A DNA stretch of 64,000 bases. Source: Phlegmacium glaucopus. Taxonomy: Eukaryota > Basidiomycota > Agaricomycetes > Agaricales > Cortinariaceae. The notes beneath the pieces were generated by a model that saw nothing but the letters and a program-made list of their open reading frames with translations, was not told the DNA's origin and searched no databases. Positions 13,443 through 27,428 of this stretch are shown here, piece by piece. The position numbers and the translations under genes are program-made. The stretch's first letter is position 1. Each line of letters opens with the position of its first letter. Location of the stretch: assembly GCA_015039465.1 (NCBI GenBank), contig MU130382.1:630602-694601 (forward strand), in the 5' to 3' direction.

Positions 13443-16400
13443 ATGAAGCGCTTTTTGAAGAAATTTGGCAAGTCCAAGAAATTAAAATATCTTTCTCTGA
13501 CTGGTGCATTTGGTTCAAGCCCCGAGCCCACAACTTCAACATCCATGATCGTGACAAGCGCCGCTAATCCCATGCTATCCAGTCCCGCTGGTGCTGCGAC
13601 TGCAGGCACTCCAGTCATTCAAGCTTCTGGCACTACTGTGAGTGTTCGATTTGGCCCATCGCATCGATAATTGTGGCATAATCATGGTCATCAATCAGAC
13701 TGCCCATCAACTCCGAGTCTCCACGCCGGTTTCTACTTTGTCGACCAATGATCTTGCTCCCGTAAGCATTCAAGCTGCTGGCATTAGTGTGAGTCTTCAG
13801 CTTAGCTCCTCACACCTATAGGTAATCATCATCGTCGGTCAGCGCGCCCATGAACGCCAAGCCTCCGCTTCGGTTTCCACTGTGGCGATCAATGATCTTG
13901 CTCCTGTAACCCAGCTTGAAGAAGGTTTCAAATCTTCCTCCTCGCCTGATGCCATAATGCAAGCCAACTTGGGGTCCACAGAATCAGAGCATCCCTCGGT
14001 GAGTTGCTTACACCCACTGTTCTCGGCTATTCCTGATGATTAACAAACTCAGCATTCTGGCTCGGGTTTGTTTCCGAATGTCCAGAATTTATTCATCACT
14101 GGTGGCACTTTCGTATGTCTTTCCATATGCTGTGTAAATGATTTAGCAATAACTTACGTGCCAGAACCATAATGTTAATATGCTCCCTGCCAAGACTGGC
14201 AATGGGCACATGAAAATCTGTGTAACCCAAAAACCAAACTCCAGCCCAATCTTTACTGGACGGAGAGATGTACTTGAGAAACTTGGGAAGATTTTTGTTC
14301 ATCGTACTGATAGTCAGCTGATGTCAAGGCGCTCTTGTCTTCTCTGGGGAATGGGAGGGATTGGTAAGACCCAGATCTGTCTCAAGTTCATAGAAGAAAT
14401 GTCTGACAGGTATGTGTTTTTAAATTGCATTCACAACACTATGGATTTATCTCTTTCTAGTTTTTCACATATCTTCTGGGTTGATGCCTCCTCTCATGAG
14501 AGCATTACAATGTTTCTCAAGGGCATATCCAGCATTCCTGCTGCACAAATGTGTGGTGTGGATGGCTCAGCTGGGTCTGCCCTCCAGTGGATATCTTGCA
14601 TTCAAGAGGACTGGTTGATAGTGTTTGATAATGCTGATGATCTGCCTCCAGAGGTGGTGGCTAATTTCATTCCTCCAGGTAACAGAGGTAATATTCTGAT
14701 TACTAGCCGAAACCCATCTATGGGAAGTAGGATCATATCATTTGAGAACACAATTGAGATCAAAGAGATGGAAGAGATGGATGCTATAACTCTTCTTCTC
14801 AAGGCTAGTTGGTTAGATCCACTACCTGAGCACCTACAAGCTGCTAAAAATATTGTGACTGAGCTTGGGCACATTCCTCTTGCTGTTGATCATGCTGGTG
14901 CTTATATCCAAGCTGGGAATTGTGACATTAATAACTATCTGAAACAATTCTCCTTGCATCGTTGGACTCTTATGTCAGATGCTACATTCAAAGGAGCATC
15001 AGATTATGATAAGACTGTGTATGGGACTTGGGATCTATCTTTTAAAGAAATAGAAAAAAGAGCTGGTGGACAATCCACCAGTGGAAATGCACAGGCTGCC
15101 CATGCTGCCATCCTGATTCTTCAAATATGTGCTTTCTATCATCATAGTAATATTTCTAAAAAGATATTCCAATCTGCAGCTGAGCAGTCTAGGAAAGATG
15201 TTAATAGAAGGGTAATTAAAAAGCTACCTCAAGCAATCACATTGCTGGATCGCACCCTTCTTGGCTTAGACAATGATGGCCACTGGGATGACTTCATCTT
15301 TGGACAAGGGATTGCTGTACTTCTCTCCTTCTCCTTGATAAGAAGAGGAGAATCATCTGATATGTTGTCTGTTCATCCTCTAATGCACTGCTGGACTAGG
15401 GAGCGAATGTCAAAATATGAGCAGCAAAGAATGTATCAGATGGGAAGTATCATCTTATCCTGTGCAATTCCATGGAGAGTTGAAAGTCAGGATTATGCAT
15501 TGTGGCAGTTAATTTATGCACATGTCAAAGCAAATGAGTTATATGGAAGCCAGATGGGACTTATCAAGCAATACTATGATGATAAATGTAACAAGTTTGC
15601 ATTGGTAATGGAAAGGAATGGAGACTGGAAGAATGCAGAACAGCTGTACCTTCAAGTGATAGGCATGAGGAGGAAGTTGCTTGGTGCAAAATACCCATCC
15701 ATCCTTACAAAGATGAAGAAATTAACAAGTACATATCATGATCAGGGGAGTTGGAATGAGGCAGAGCAGCTGGAGGTTCAAGTCATGGACACAAGAAAGA
15801 AGGTGCTTGGTGCAGAACGTCCACACACCCTCACAAGCATGGGGAATTTAGCAATGACATACCATTATCAGGGGAGGTGGAATGAGGCAGAGCAGCTGGG
15901 GGTTCAAGTCATGGACATGAGAAAGAAGGTGCTTGGTGCAGAACATCCAGACACCCTCAAAAGCATGGGGAATCTAGCAATCACATACCGTGATCAGGGG
16001 AGGTGGAATGAGGCAGAGCAGCTGGAGGTTCAAGTCATGGACATGAGAAAGAAGGTGCTTGGTGCAGAACATCCAGACACCCTCACAAGCATGGGGAATT
16101 TAGCAATCACATACCATGATCAGGGGAGGTGGAATGAGGCAGAGCAGCTGAAGGTTCAAGTCATGGACATGAGAAAGAAGGTGCTTGGTGCAGAACATCC
16201 ATTCACCCTCACAAGCATGGGACATCTAGCAAATACATATTGTAATCAGGGAAGGTGGAATGAGGCAGAGCAGTTGGGTGTTCAAGTCATGGACATGAGC
16301 AAGTTGCTTGGTTCAGAACATCCATCCACCCTCATAAGTATGGGAAATCTAGCAGATACATATCATAATCAAGGAAGGTGGAATGAGGCAGAGCAGTTAG

Positions 16401-16948
16401 GGGTTCAAGTTGTGGACATGAAGAAGAAGCTGCTTGGTGCAGAACATCCATCCACACTCACAAGCATAAGGAATCTAGCAATCACATACCATGATCAGGG
16501 GAGGTGGAATGAGGCAGAGCAGCTGGCAGTTCAAATCATGGACATGAGCAAGAAGCTGTGTGGTGCAGAACATCCAGACACCCTCAAAAGCATGGGGAAT
16601 TTAGCCATTATATACCATGATCAGAGAAGGTGGGAGGAGGCAGAGCAGTTGGGTGTTCAAGTCATGGACATGAGGAAGAAGCTCCTTGGTGCAGAACATC
16701 CAGACACCCTCACAAGCATGGGGAAATTAGCAATCACATATGATTGTCAAGGGAAGTGGGATGAGGCAGAGCAGTTGGGTGTTCAAGTAATGGATATGAG
16801 GAAGAAGCTCCTTGGTGCAGAACATCCAGACACCCTCACAAGCATGGGAAATCTAGCAAGCACATACCATAATCAAGGAAGGTGGAATGAGGCAGAGCAG
16901 TTGAAGCTTGAAGTCATGAATATAAAGAATAAAATAGGAAAAGACTGA
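13443..16948 (+). CDS. NOD-like receptor: NB-ARC-type STAND NTPase with C-terminal kinesin-light-chain-like TPRs
   Basis: Six exons (13443-13637, 13699-13788, 13843-13998, 14053-14112, 14165-14409, 14461-16948) join to 1077 residues. The N-terminus is very basic (MKRFLKKFGKSKKLKYL), followed by a Ser/Thr-rich linker that includes two similar exons, each containing NDLAPV. Then comes the short motif LFITGGTF-NHNVN, which is often seen just before NTPase domains in mushrooms. The NTPase has a P-loop GMGGIGKT (about 229-236), Walker B-like WLIVFDNADD, GNILITSRN and GHIPLAVDHAGAYI (the GLPLA position), as in NB-ARC proteins. From about residue 635 a TPR array of 42-residue units runs to the end. 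Such proteins oligomerise after ligand sensing and control non-self recognition or cell death in fungi (family inference). The 51-base intron 14410-14460 is a multiple of three and open, so retention would add 17 residues inside the NTPase. Confidence 0.85.
15690..16940 (+). repeat. In-gene tandem array of about ten 126-bp TPR-coding units
   Basis: Ten units share the frame TLTSMGNLA-TYHDQGRW, then NEAEQL-VQVMDMRKK and LGAEHP. Adjacent units are close to identical at the DNA level, for example the block coding MDMRKKVLGAEHPDTL. One unit near 16300 is one codon shorter (MDMSK-LLGSEHP). The last unit is cut short by divergent residues and the stop. Confidence 0.9.
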
Positions 16949-17919
16949 GTACAATAGCAATAAATTATTGCCCAGGAATTGTCATGAATTCTTTGCTGTC
17001 ACCTTATCCTTTTCTTGTTCATTTCATTGTTTCATACACATGCATTCTTCTTTTCCTTCCTCTTTCTCTTCTAATCTTAAATGCCTTTTCTGTGTGTTTC
17101 TGTTACACATTATTTCCATGCATGTTCCTTAAATTTTCTCTTTTTTTACATATGTTGTACATGTCATTTCATTGTTTTTTATATGCTTTTCTCCAGTATT
17201 CAAACAGTTGTTCTTTATCTAGTTGTAGATAGTCCAAGACAATTACATGACAATCAAATTATGAGTCCCATTTATGAGAATCATTCTTTTAACCTGTGGA
17301 AATACAGGGGCCTGTGATGGTGCCATAGCTGGCAAACACCAAATCTGGTATTCAGGGTCCTGCCCATTGTTTATTTCTGTCCACTCATTTTTCATTCCTT
17401 CATTTTGTGTGATGTGGTTCAGTACTCAGTATTGATGTTGGTTTTATTAAACAAAGAAATCTAGATGTGCATATACTTTTTGTATTTGAAACAACTGTGA
17501 TAGGTAGCCTAGGTAGGTAGAGGTGGGTTGTTCATTGGCTTTTTTGTATTGGTTTGGATAGCAGCAGTAGTTCATAGAGATGAATATGGAGAGTGGGCTG
17601 TAGTAGTGATACAAGAAAAGGCAAGGACAGAAAAGGGAGGTAAGAGGCAGACATGGATGCCAACAAGGGATATAAAGGAAGTAGATGACAACTGGCAGAG
17701 AGGTGGTGGTTTGTTGAACTTGACAGAGTATCTTATAATGCGATCAAATAAAGTTAGTTGTGGTATGTGAGGTTGAATAAATGGATAACTGGGTGTGGAT
17801 GGATGTTTGCGAACCAAGAACAAATAAGAGAGACTGAAAGACATGGTTACAATCCGTATTTAATTTGCAGTATTGGTTGAGAGAACTCGAGGGAGAAGCG
17901 AGCTTAGCGGAAGGAAACG
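16949..17919. other. T-rich, gene-poor stretch after the NLR
   Basis: A long pyrimidine-rich region (16980-17230) followed by purine-rich sequence. Open frames at 16984-17317 and 17528-17770 have low-complexity, hydrophobic or unrecognised translations and no family similarity that I can see. Base use differs from the neighbouring house-keeping genes and resembles that of the NLR, so the NLR and this flank may have arrived or evolved together (inference). Confidence 0.4.
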
Positions 17920-20900
17920 TTATGGAGCCTTTACTTTCATCCCGACCGGATTTGTGGTTGTAGGAGCATGCTGCATCGTTCTTGTCGATTTCGATCCTAA
18001 ACCCATTTGACTGGATATTTTACCGATTGCAATCGAGGAGGACGAGTTGTTGGTCAATTTTGGAATTTGAAGGATGGAAGGTGCAGAAGCGGTCATGTCG
18101 CATGTCACATCTTCAGCATCGTACCCGTCCCTCTGTTCTTGATCAACTCCAGCTCCGTGTTTCGTGATCCCATTAATCAATGGACCCACACCATTGACCA
18201 TCTCAGATCCTGGTATAGCAGACCCATTCGTCCCAACTGAATGACCTCTCCTCGCATTAACGCTCCTCACAATCCTAGGTCCAAAAATCTTCGACGACAT
18301 AGCGGGGGAAGACAACGACACCGAAGAGGCATATAAATTGGCGTTCATGCTCAAACTCATCGGGGACTCTCCATCTCTCGTCATATACTTCGCCTTCGAC
18401 CCATGGCCCTCTTTACCATGATGAACACCATCCTTCTTCTGCCTCATAATTCCAACTCCAACCTCACTCACCAAAGATCCAACACTCCCGTTAAAATCAA
18501 CGACTTTCATTTTAGGCCTGAGAGTTTCTTCTGAACCTATACTGAACCTATCCGCATCGCCGTCACCATCGCCGTCCACGTCCACGTCCACGTCCCCGTC
18601 CTCATATAAATCACCTGTCTCATCCAACCGACCCATCTGATTGACCAAAACTCCATTTACTGGCATCTTCCCTCCCTCCTTCGTTCTTAAATCCACCCTG
18701 CCACCACCCCACACAGCCCTCTCATAATACAGCATAAACACCCCACTCCCTTCCGCCAACACGCTCTCAATACCGCACTCGCCCACCGAATCATCGCTTA
18801 TCCTCAACCACCCTTTTCCACTCCCAGAAAGAGTTTCGCTACGGTCCTGCCAATGAAAAGATGATGGTGGTGGTGGTTGAGGCGTGAAATGGGAGTAGAC
18901 AGAGTACGAATTAGCAAAGCCATTCGTCGTGATGTCCTTGGCCTCGCTTTTGCTTCTGCTCCGGCCCCTGCTATCATTCTCTTCCTCCTCCGTCTCTTCT
19001 TCATAGCCACGCTCAGGTCCAACCAAAACAGGCACCTCACCCGCCAAATTCCTCTTATCCTTACCCATCCTCGGTTTTCGCCTGTAACAGATATAATGTC
19101 CAAAAGAGTGTTGTCCGTAATGACACACCACGGCAGTCAACCTATATATCGTCCGTTGGGTCTCTGGGGCTGGACTAGGTGAAAATGATGATGATGATGA
19201 ACGGTAGTTGTCAGGAGTAGGGGTCTTTGAACGTCTTTGGGATCTATGTTCGGTATAGGATGAGGATGAGGAAAAGGAGGATGAAGGCGCGGGAGGGGGA
19301 GCTTGGAGTGAAGGAGGAGGTGAAGGCGTCGAGATAGCACTCGTAGGCACGGTCGATAAACTCCCTGATGTGGTGTACGGTGTTAAATCTAAGACTTCGG
19401 GGAAATGGACTTTTATCGTATTTTTAGACGCAAATTGTCCATAATGCACTGATCGGTTGAGGTGTAAAGCAAGCACAGGAGGGGGCTAAAATGTTTTGAA
19501 AGGAAATTTTCAGTTAAAAGGAGGGAAGACTTGAAGAGAAGCTTACTCTGGCAATCATGGCTTGTTTTGTCGATGCTGGACTGACGACTCTCTCAAGTCT
19601 GACGCCAGCCAGCAGGTCTTCATCTTCAATTCGACCCTGTGAGAGGGCGGTACGTACACTCTGTTCCATGCGTTTGACCTCTTTGTACCGACGTTTTTTG
19701 GATGCGGACGGTTTAGGCTTTGAAGATGAAACCGTCGCGGTGGATGCTGACAATGACGAACCCGCAGTAGAAGAATTCGTCTTGCTTGAAGACGAGGTGT
19801 GTGGGGGAATGGTAGTAGTCGAGCTCTGCGGCACCAAGTCTAATGCCTCCTCTAGAGCCTTCAGATCCTGGAGCAACCTCCGATGGGTAGCCAAAACTGA
19901 ACATTTCCTGCATACACAATCTTTCAGAATTTCAAGTCGAGTGTAATCTTCCAAACAATCCTCTAGGCGACAAGAAGTCTAGAGAAAGGTTCATGAGATG
20001 CAGATAAAGTCAACCATGGAGAACGGTCTGCTTACAGCCAACCTGGGCATCGCTAACTGCCAATTATCAAACCCAAAATGCATGACTGCCTCCGTATACC
20101 CACATGTAACACAGCTCCTCCTGTTCGCAGTCAAGCCATCAAAGACACTTTTAGTGGTCAGGCTATTGCTAGTTTCTTGGTTTTTATACGTCAACGCCTT
20201 TGTCTCGAGCCCAGTAACACCAGGGAATGAACTTTTCTCATTCATTCTTTTTGATGCTGACCCTGACTCTCGATGTCCAAAATCTAAAACGGCAGCGATG
20301 CCTCTATCTCTCAAGCCTTCCTTTTCGACTGCTCCCATTTCGTTCTTGATGCATTCTGATACGAGCTGGAACAGTTCTTGGGCATCTTGGTGTTCGCGAG
20401 AATTGAACAGGGTAGTAGATGTGATTGGGCGGTGATAATTTGAGGAGGCGGATGAGGCTGCAGGCGGTGGTGTGGGAGATGAAAGAGCATTGATGATGGC
20501 ATGTGGTCGAAGAGAATGATAAGAAGATTTGGGGGTGTTGAGATCTTTTAAGGTATGATGCCTGAATGGGGAGAGAAGTAGAAGATAAGTAAAGCATACC
20601 GTTGAACAACTCGTGAAGAGCATCTATGACTGGTGTTGGGACGTCTAGGTGCTCTGCTTTGGCGTGAATTGCGTCAATCTGTGGCTGTAGATAGGTGAGA
20701 GATGCTAGTGCCTGTGACGTTTTCGGGTTCAAATAAGCACGAGCACAAGTAATAAAGAACAAGGGACGTTACTTGTAATGTAGAGTTCATGAAGCAATAT
20801 GTTCCAGAGATATTAACGAGACCAGGATAGTACTGTGCACTTTCCCATTCGGATTCTGATGACAAAGATTTATCTGTTTGCATTCCGCCTTTTTAACGGT

Positions 20901-21268
20901 ATATCAGGAAGAAAAGTAGGGGAAGAAGACATACCAGAAGCATCGCTGTGTCTAACAACATTTAAAGCGACCTGTTCCGCGCGAGTTTTGGGAGCTTTGG
21001 ACTTGGAACGACTTCCAGTAGCACCACTTTGACTACTCTTCCGCTTGGACTTTCGATGAGAAACCGGAGATGATGTGCCAGTCTGAGAGGATGACCAGAG
21101 CCAAGGCAATGAGAAGCCCCAACTTTCGATACCCATGGTGAAATTGTAGTAGATACGACGGAGATGGACCGCTCCAAAGAAAAAAAGAGCTGGTATCACA
21201 AATAGAACGATAAAAGGAGCAATTTGTTGAAAGAGAGTGCTCTTGAGAACAGAGATTAGGAGGCTCAT
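17920..21268 (-). CDS. Membrane-anchored ubiquitin-specific protease (Ubp1-like)
   Basis: Six exons (20935-21268, 20773-20873, 20600-20711, 20036-20544, 19547-19978, 17920-19485) give 1017 residues. A hydrophobic N-terminal segment (FIVLFVIPALFFFGAV, about residues 18-34) should anchor it in a membrane, as in yeast Ubp1. The cysteine box reads GLVNISGTYCFMNSTLQ with Cys138. The helix REHQDAQELFQLV is the USP DAQEF motif. Zn-binding pairs CVTCG and CRKC follow, then PPPVLALHLNR, and the histidine box SFGHYICYRR (about His626). A further catalytic-domain piece ends in GSGVFMLYYERA. Long acidic and Ser-rich insertions separate the boxes. The enzyme removes ubiquitin from substrates. The Asn normally two residues before the catalytic Cys (GNTC) is Thr here, which is unusual. 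It shares a very short divergent promoter region with a tRNA gene and CDC7. Confidence 0.9.
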
Positions 21269-21367
21269 GTGGCGGTCACCGGCAGACTTAACAGACCCGT
21301 ACTTGGTATGCTTTGTAAATTGTCAACAAGAGAGTGCTGTTAGTTGACAAACAAGACCACATAATAT

Positions 21368-21451
21368 GGCTACCTAGCGCAATGGTAGCGCGTTTGGCTT
21401 CGATTGCTGAATGGCACCAAAAGGTTGCAGGTTCGAGTCCTGCGGTGGTCA
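21368..21451 (+). tRNA. tRNA-Arg (TCG) with 12-base intron
   Basis: The acceptor GGCTACC pairs with GGTGGTC (two G-U pairs), with discriminator A. The D arm is GCGC/GCGC with loop AATGGTA. The anticodon stem TTTGG/CCAAA encloses CT-TCG-A, then a 12-base intron TTGCTGAATGGC before base 38. The T arm is GCAGG-TTCGAGT-CCTGC. A T-run after the gene (CTTTTT) is a Pol III terminator. Reads CGA codons. Confidence 0.88.
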
Positions 21452-21530
21452 TCTTTTTATTATTTATTAATATTATACGCCCACGTGATCTAGGATTCAG
21501 ACGCGTCCAAGTCAACATCTCATTAGGCCT

Positions 21531-24025
<2,495 letters not shown>

Positions 24026-24643
24026 TCATGCACATGCCTGACTTTGATGTAAAAAAGAGACAACTTGTTTGAGTTTCAGGCCTTTCATGAAGGGAGGATA
24101 GGATATACGATGAAGCTTGAAGAAATTTTGGTCGCCTCTACTCGTCGGATAATGTATTTGTATAACCCGGAGTCCTCACAACGCGACAGTGTCTCCAAAA
24201 AAGCAATATTTTTTATCTACACGGGGAAACATCATAAATACACTACACATTCTTCTGAGAGCACCAAGCGGTGCCCTCTACATGGAGTAGCACCCTTGCA
24301 ATCCGGCAAGGTGTGGACTCTGATAACATATACATATCAATGCGCGACAACAAATTTTCAAAACATAGCAAGGTGCACAACAAGTTTGCATCAAAACACG
24401 GGGGGAGGTGACAAATTATAAGATGGGACAAAACAACAAAATCCCCGAAAACAAGAAAGCAAATGGACATGGAAAACAAATGAGGCATCAGTGTGCCGCA
24501 GAGACAAAGTTCCAGTGGAGTAATAAAAAAGCATCTAGAGGGAGTTGGGGGGGGATCGTCTGCTTAGACCAAGGAAGCAGATGAGAAGAGCACTGGCGAG
24601 GGGTCCTGTAATACCGTTTGGTTATAACGGTTTTCTTCTAGAT
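24026..24643. other. Convergent intergenic region
   Basis: 3' flanks of CDC7 and of the small membrane-protein gene. No gene or repeat recognised. Confidence 0.5.
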
Positions 24644-25348
24644 TTAGACCGGAAGACGGTCAATATCGTTGACTTTCGTCGCTTGAATTACTTCCGGCGG
24701 CACACCCCAACTGTACCATGGTCTTGAAAAAGTTTTGTTCTGTTGAGTGTAGCCATGAATGACTACCTCGATAGCAGTAGATGCATCCTTCGGTATTGAA
24801 GTTGTGGATAGCAACTTTTCCAAGTTCTTCCGGATCTCCTTGCTTCTCTTGATTTCATAGAGAGCCTAGATTGAAACCTGTTGAAACGAAAAGTAGTATC
24901 ATAAGAGTGGCATGAGAAGGCTCACGATGAGCTCGATCCTCAACGACCTTGCCTTTCCCCTGAGCTTTCTCAGCTTCCACGCGGTTGGTACATGGAGTAC
25001 CGACATGTAATACGACGAAGTCGCCAAGTGTTGGAATAGTTCCATACTCATAGCGATGCTACATAACGTAGAATGATGACGAAAACAAAAAGGCAAAAAA
25101 AAAACGACCACATACGTGTTATACTGTTTCCAAAGCCTGACCCTCTTCTCATCAGAGGCAGCCGAGGGCCAATCGCAAGTTATAAAAGCCATATGGATGT
25201 CATCCATCTGTTCTAGTAGGTCCACGTACTGGTTGTATGGGATGTAAAACGTTATGAAGCCTAAGATTGAACCGACGGCGCTGAGAAGCGCTAGGATTGC
25301 GATGGCAAAGGTCACGCCGCCAGGGGGATTTACGCCATTGCTTGACAT
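24644..25348 (-). CDS. Small unrecognised protein with N-terminal membrane segment
   Basis: Three exons (25116-25348, 24926-25058, 24644-24865) join in phase to 195 residues. The start MSSNGVNPPGGV is followed by a hydrophobic helix AIAILALLSAVGSILGFI (about residues 15-33), so the protein is probably membrane-inserted with the remainder exposed. The rest is helical and basic (WKLRKLRGKARSLRIEL, then IKRSKEIRKNLEKLL) and ends in a tail with WYSWGVPPEV. I do not recognise the family. Splice sites are good, which supports a real gene. Confidence 0.6.
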
Positions 25349-25540
25349 CCTATATCAAAAGCTGAGGAGAGATGAGGAGTCAAAAAAGACTACGCAAGTA
25401 GTTATATATATATCCTTGGCCGAAACGCCTTTGCCTGTTCGTCTTGGGGCGACGATGCCGAATCTCGATCAACACGTTTACAGGTTGCGCGTCCTATTTG
25501 CAGGCCGGGATCACAGACTCGCAACAGCATTGCTCTAAAG

Positions 25541-25840
25541 TTCACAAAGTTTAACTGACCTGTACCCAAGTATAGTAGTAAACACTGAACAACCTGGCAC
25601 AGATTTATCATACCGGCTTCATGAAGCAAAAGGTTTTGTACAGCATAACTTGAGCTCAAAATCAATGCTTGATATTGTCGCACTGGCAGTCGTTGTTACA
25701 AGGTTCACATAATCAACTGACCTGTACCAACTGAAAAAAACCTTAAACCTAGCACAGATCTATTGTGATACCAGCTTCAGGAAGCAAAAGGTTTTGTACA
25801 GCATAACTTGAATTTGAAAGGTCTAGGATCCGAGTCAATG
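25541..25840 (+). repeat. Pair of about 135-bp direct repeats
   Basis: Copy 1 at about 25541-25676 and copy 2 at about 25703-25840 share AACTGACCTGTACC, GCACAGAT, a TACC/CAGCTTC core, and the 20-base GCAAAAGGTTTTGTACAGCA followed by TAACTTGA, both ending near TCAATGCTT. They differ by small insertions. Possibly relics of one element. Confidence 0.75.
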
Positions 25841-27040
25841 CTTATAAAATTTTGTTTCCACAAGACTGAGCTATATGGGCGGTATGAACTAGTCATGATC
25901 CGAATTTCACACCATCTGACGGTCATGATTATAGCTAGGCATTGCCGGTAGGAACGGACAGTCAACGTCCTCGAGGTTTTAATCAAAGAGATTATGATAC
26001 GCATGTTTGCAGCCTGCGCGTTCTAGATTTGCCATAATAAACGGACGGAGCGACGAATGGAACGGGGTACTTCTCAAATGATAAAGGTAAGAAAAATACC
26101 TCCCCTCAAGTCGGCAACTTGAAGTCGATAACCTATCCCCCCTTAGATAGTCAACCCGAGTAGACCGTGTAGAAGGACATAGTAATAGTATTCCGATATG
26201 ACACATCAATATTCGATTAATCCACGAGGTCCCCTGCCAGTGATGTTGCCAGTTGTAGAGATCATGGAGCGGCACCTCCTGGTTGAACCTAACACAATAC
26301 GGTCAGAGTCAGCAGTGTCGATTTGAAATACTTGATCTCTGCCTTCGTTTAATATATAACACGATGAGCATACCTGCGTCCTGCCCACCATACCAGCCAG
26401 GTTCGGTTAATCTTCGCATTGCTTATAATCTTCTGAAAGCTCCATGTCTATCGCATATTGAACGCAGCTGATGTTGCACCGGTGTGATATCCCAAAGGAC
26501 TTAGTATAAGCATTTGAATTTCTCGCCGGGGTATTCTCCTTGAATCCTTCACCGTCGCCTTTGCGGAAGCCAATCTCTTGAGCCCGAATGACTCGGAGGT
26601 CCTCTTCAGCGACAGTTGACCATCGACAGAAACGGTCGAGTTTGTTGAACGACTCGTTGGACTGATACGTAACACCAACTCGATTGTAAAAGTGACCAGC
26701 GGAACACTGTTTTGGTACATCGTGAATTACCAATATAAACGACGCGGAGAACTTGAATACGGTTGTCAATCATTAGGCAAGCTTTTCCAAGAACCTGGTA
26801 TGAGACCCCTTAGAATCTTTAGAAGCTGTTCGAGGCTCGGATCCATCCATGTCGAGTAAGACAGACTTGCATACATGCCGCGTACCAGCAACCAATTCAT
26901 CGTTTTTGTCTGGCCAAGTTTATGAGCGAGACCCATATACGAGCGAAAGCAGGTAACAGACATTCCAGAGCGAGTGCTTGAACTTCTGATATTGGGCTCT
27001 AAGTCATGGACGCGAAGAGAGGTTACATTTTGGTTGAGTT

Positions 27041-27175
27041 TTGGTTGGGGCGATTTTCCATCGTTCATTGTCAGCAACGATCGTGCTGGTAAGATGATGA
27101 CTTCTTCAAAAGCCTCTGCTTTCAGTTATAAATTGTATTTCATTGTATTTTGTACTGATAATGCAATGAGCAATT
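27041..27175 (+). repeat. Dispersed repeat, copy 1
   Basis: Shares with 30440-30600 the blocks GGTTGGG, CATTGTCAGCRACG, GCTGGTAAGATGATGA, AAATTGTATTTCATTGTATT and GTACTGATAAYGCAAT in the same order and orientation. Not coding. Confidence 0.75.
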
Positions 27176-27290
27176 TTATATAAACTACACCCCCAGTTGT
27201 TTTAAGTACCATTGTTGTCGTGGTGACCCACTCAAGTCAAGATTTACAAGTGATCAAGGAAGGATCTAAAGCCAATTTATTTGAGTCTAA

Positions 27291-27428
27291 TAGCAAGATG
27301 AGATGAGATGAGATAGTAATACGGAGATGAAGTGGGATAGTAATACAGAGATGAAGTGGGATAGTAATACAGAGATGAAATGAGATAGTAATACAGAGAT
27401 GAAATGAGATAGTAATACAGGGATGAGA
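27291..27428 (+). repeat. 24-bp minisatellite, about five units
   Basis: The unit GATAGTAATACAGAG plus ATGAARTGR is repeated in tandem: four full copies and flanking partial copies, with few substitutions. Confidence 0.9.

Noticed and set aside
16984..17317. Small hydrophobic frames after the NLR
   Set aside because: They come from a T-rich tract coding Phe/Leu/Cys runs, which looks like a 3' UTR and not a protein.
26407..27077. Minus-strand frames of 120 and 103 codons as a possible spliced gene
   Set aside because: No domain, no matching splice sites joining them, and the right end overlaps a non-coding dispersed repeat.
27291..27428. Possible CRISPR-like array
   Set aside because: Units follow one another without spacers; it is a plain 24-bp minisatellite in a eukaryotic genome.
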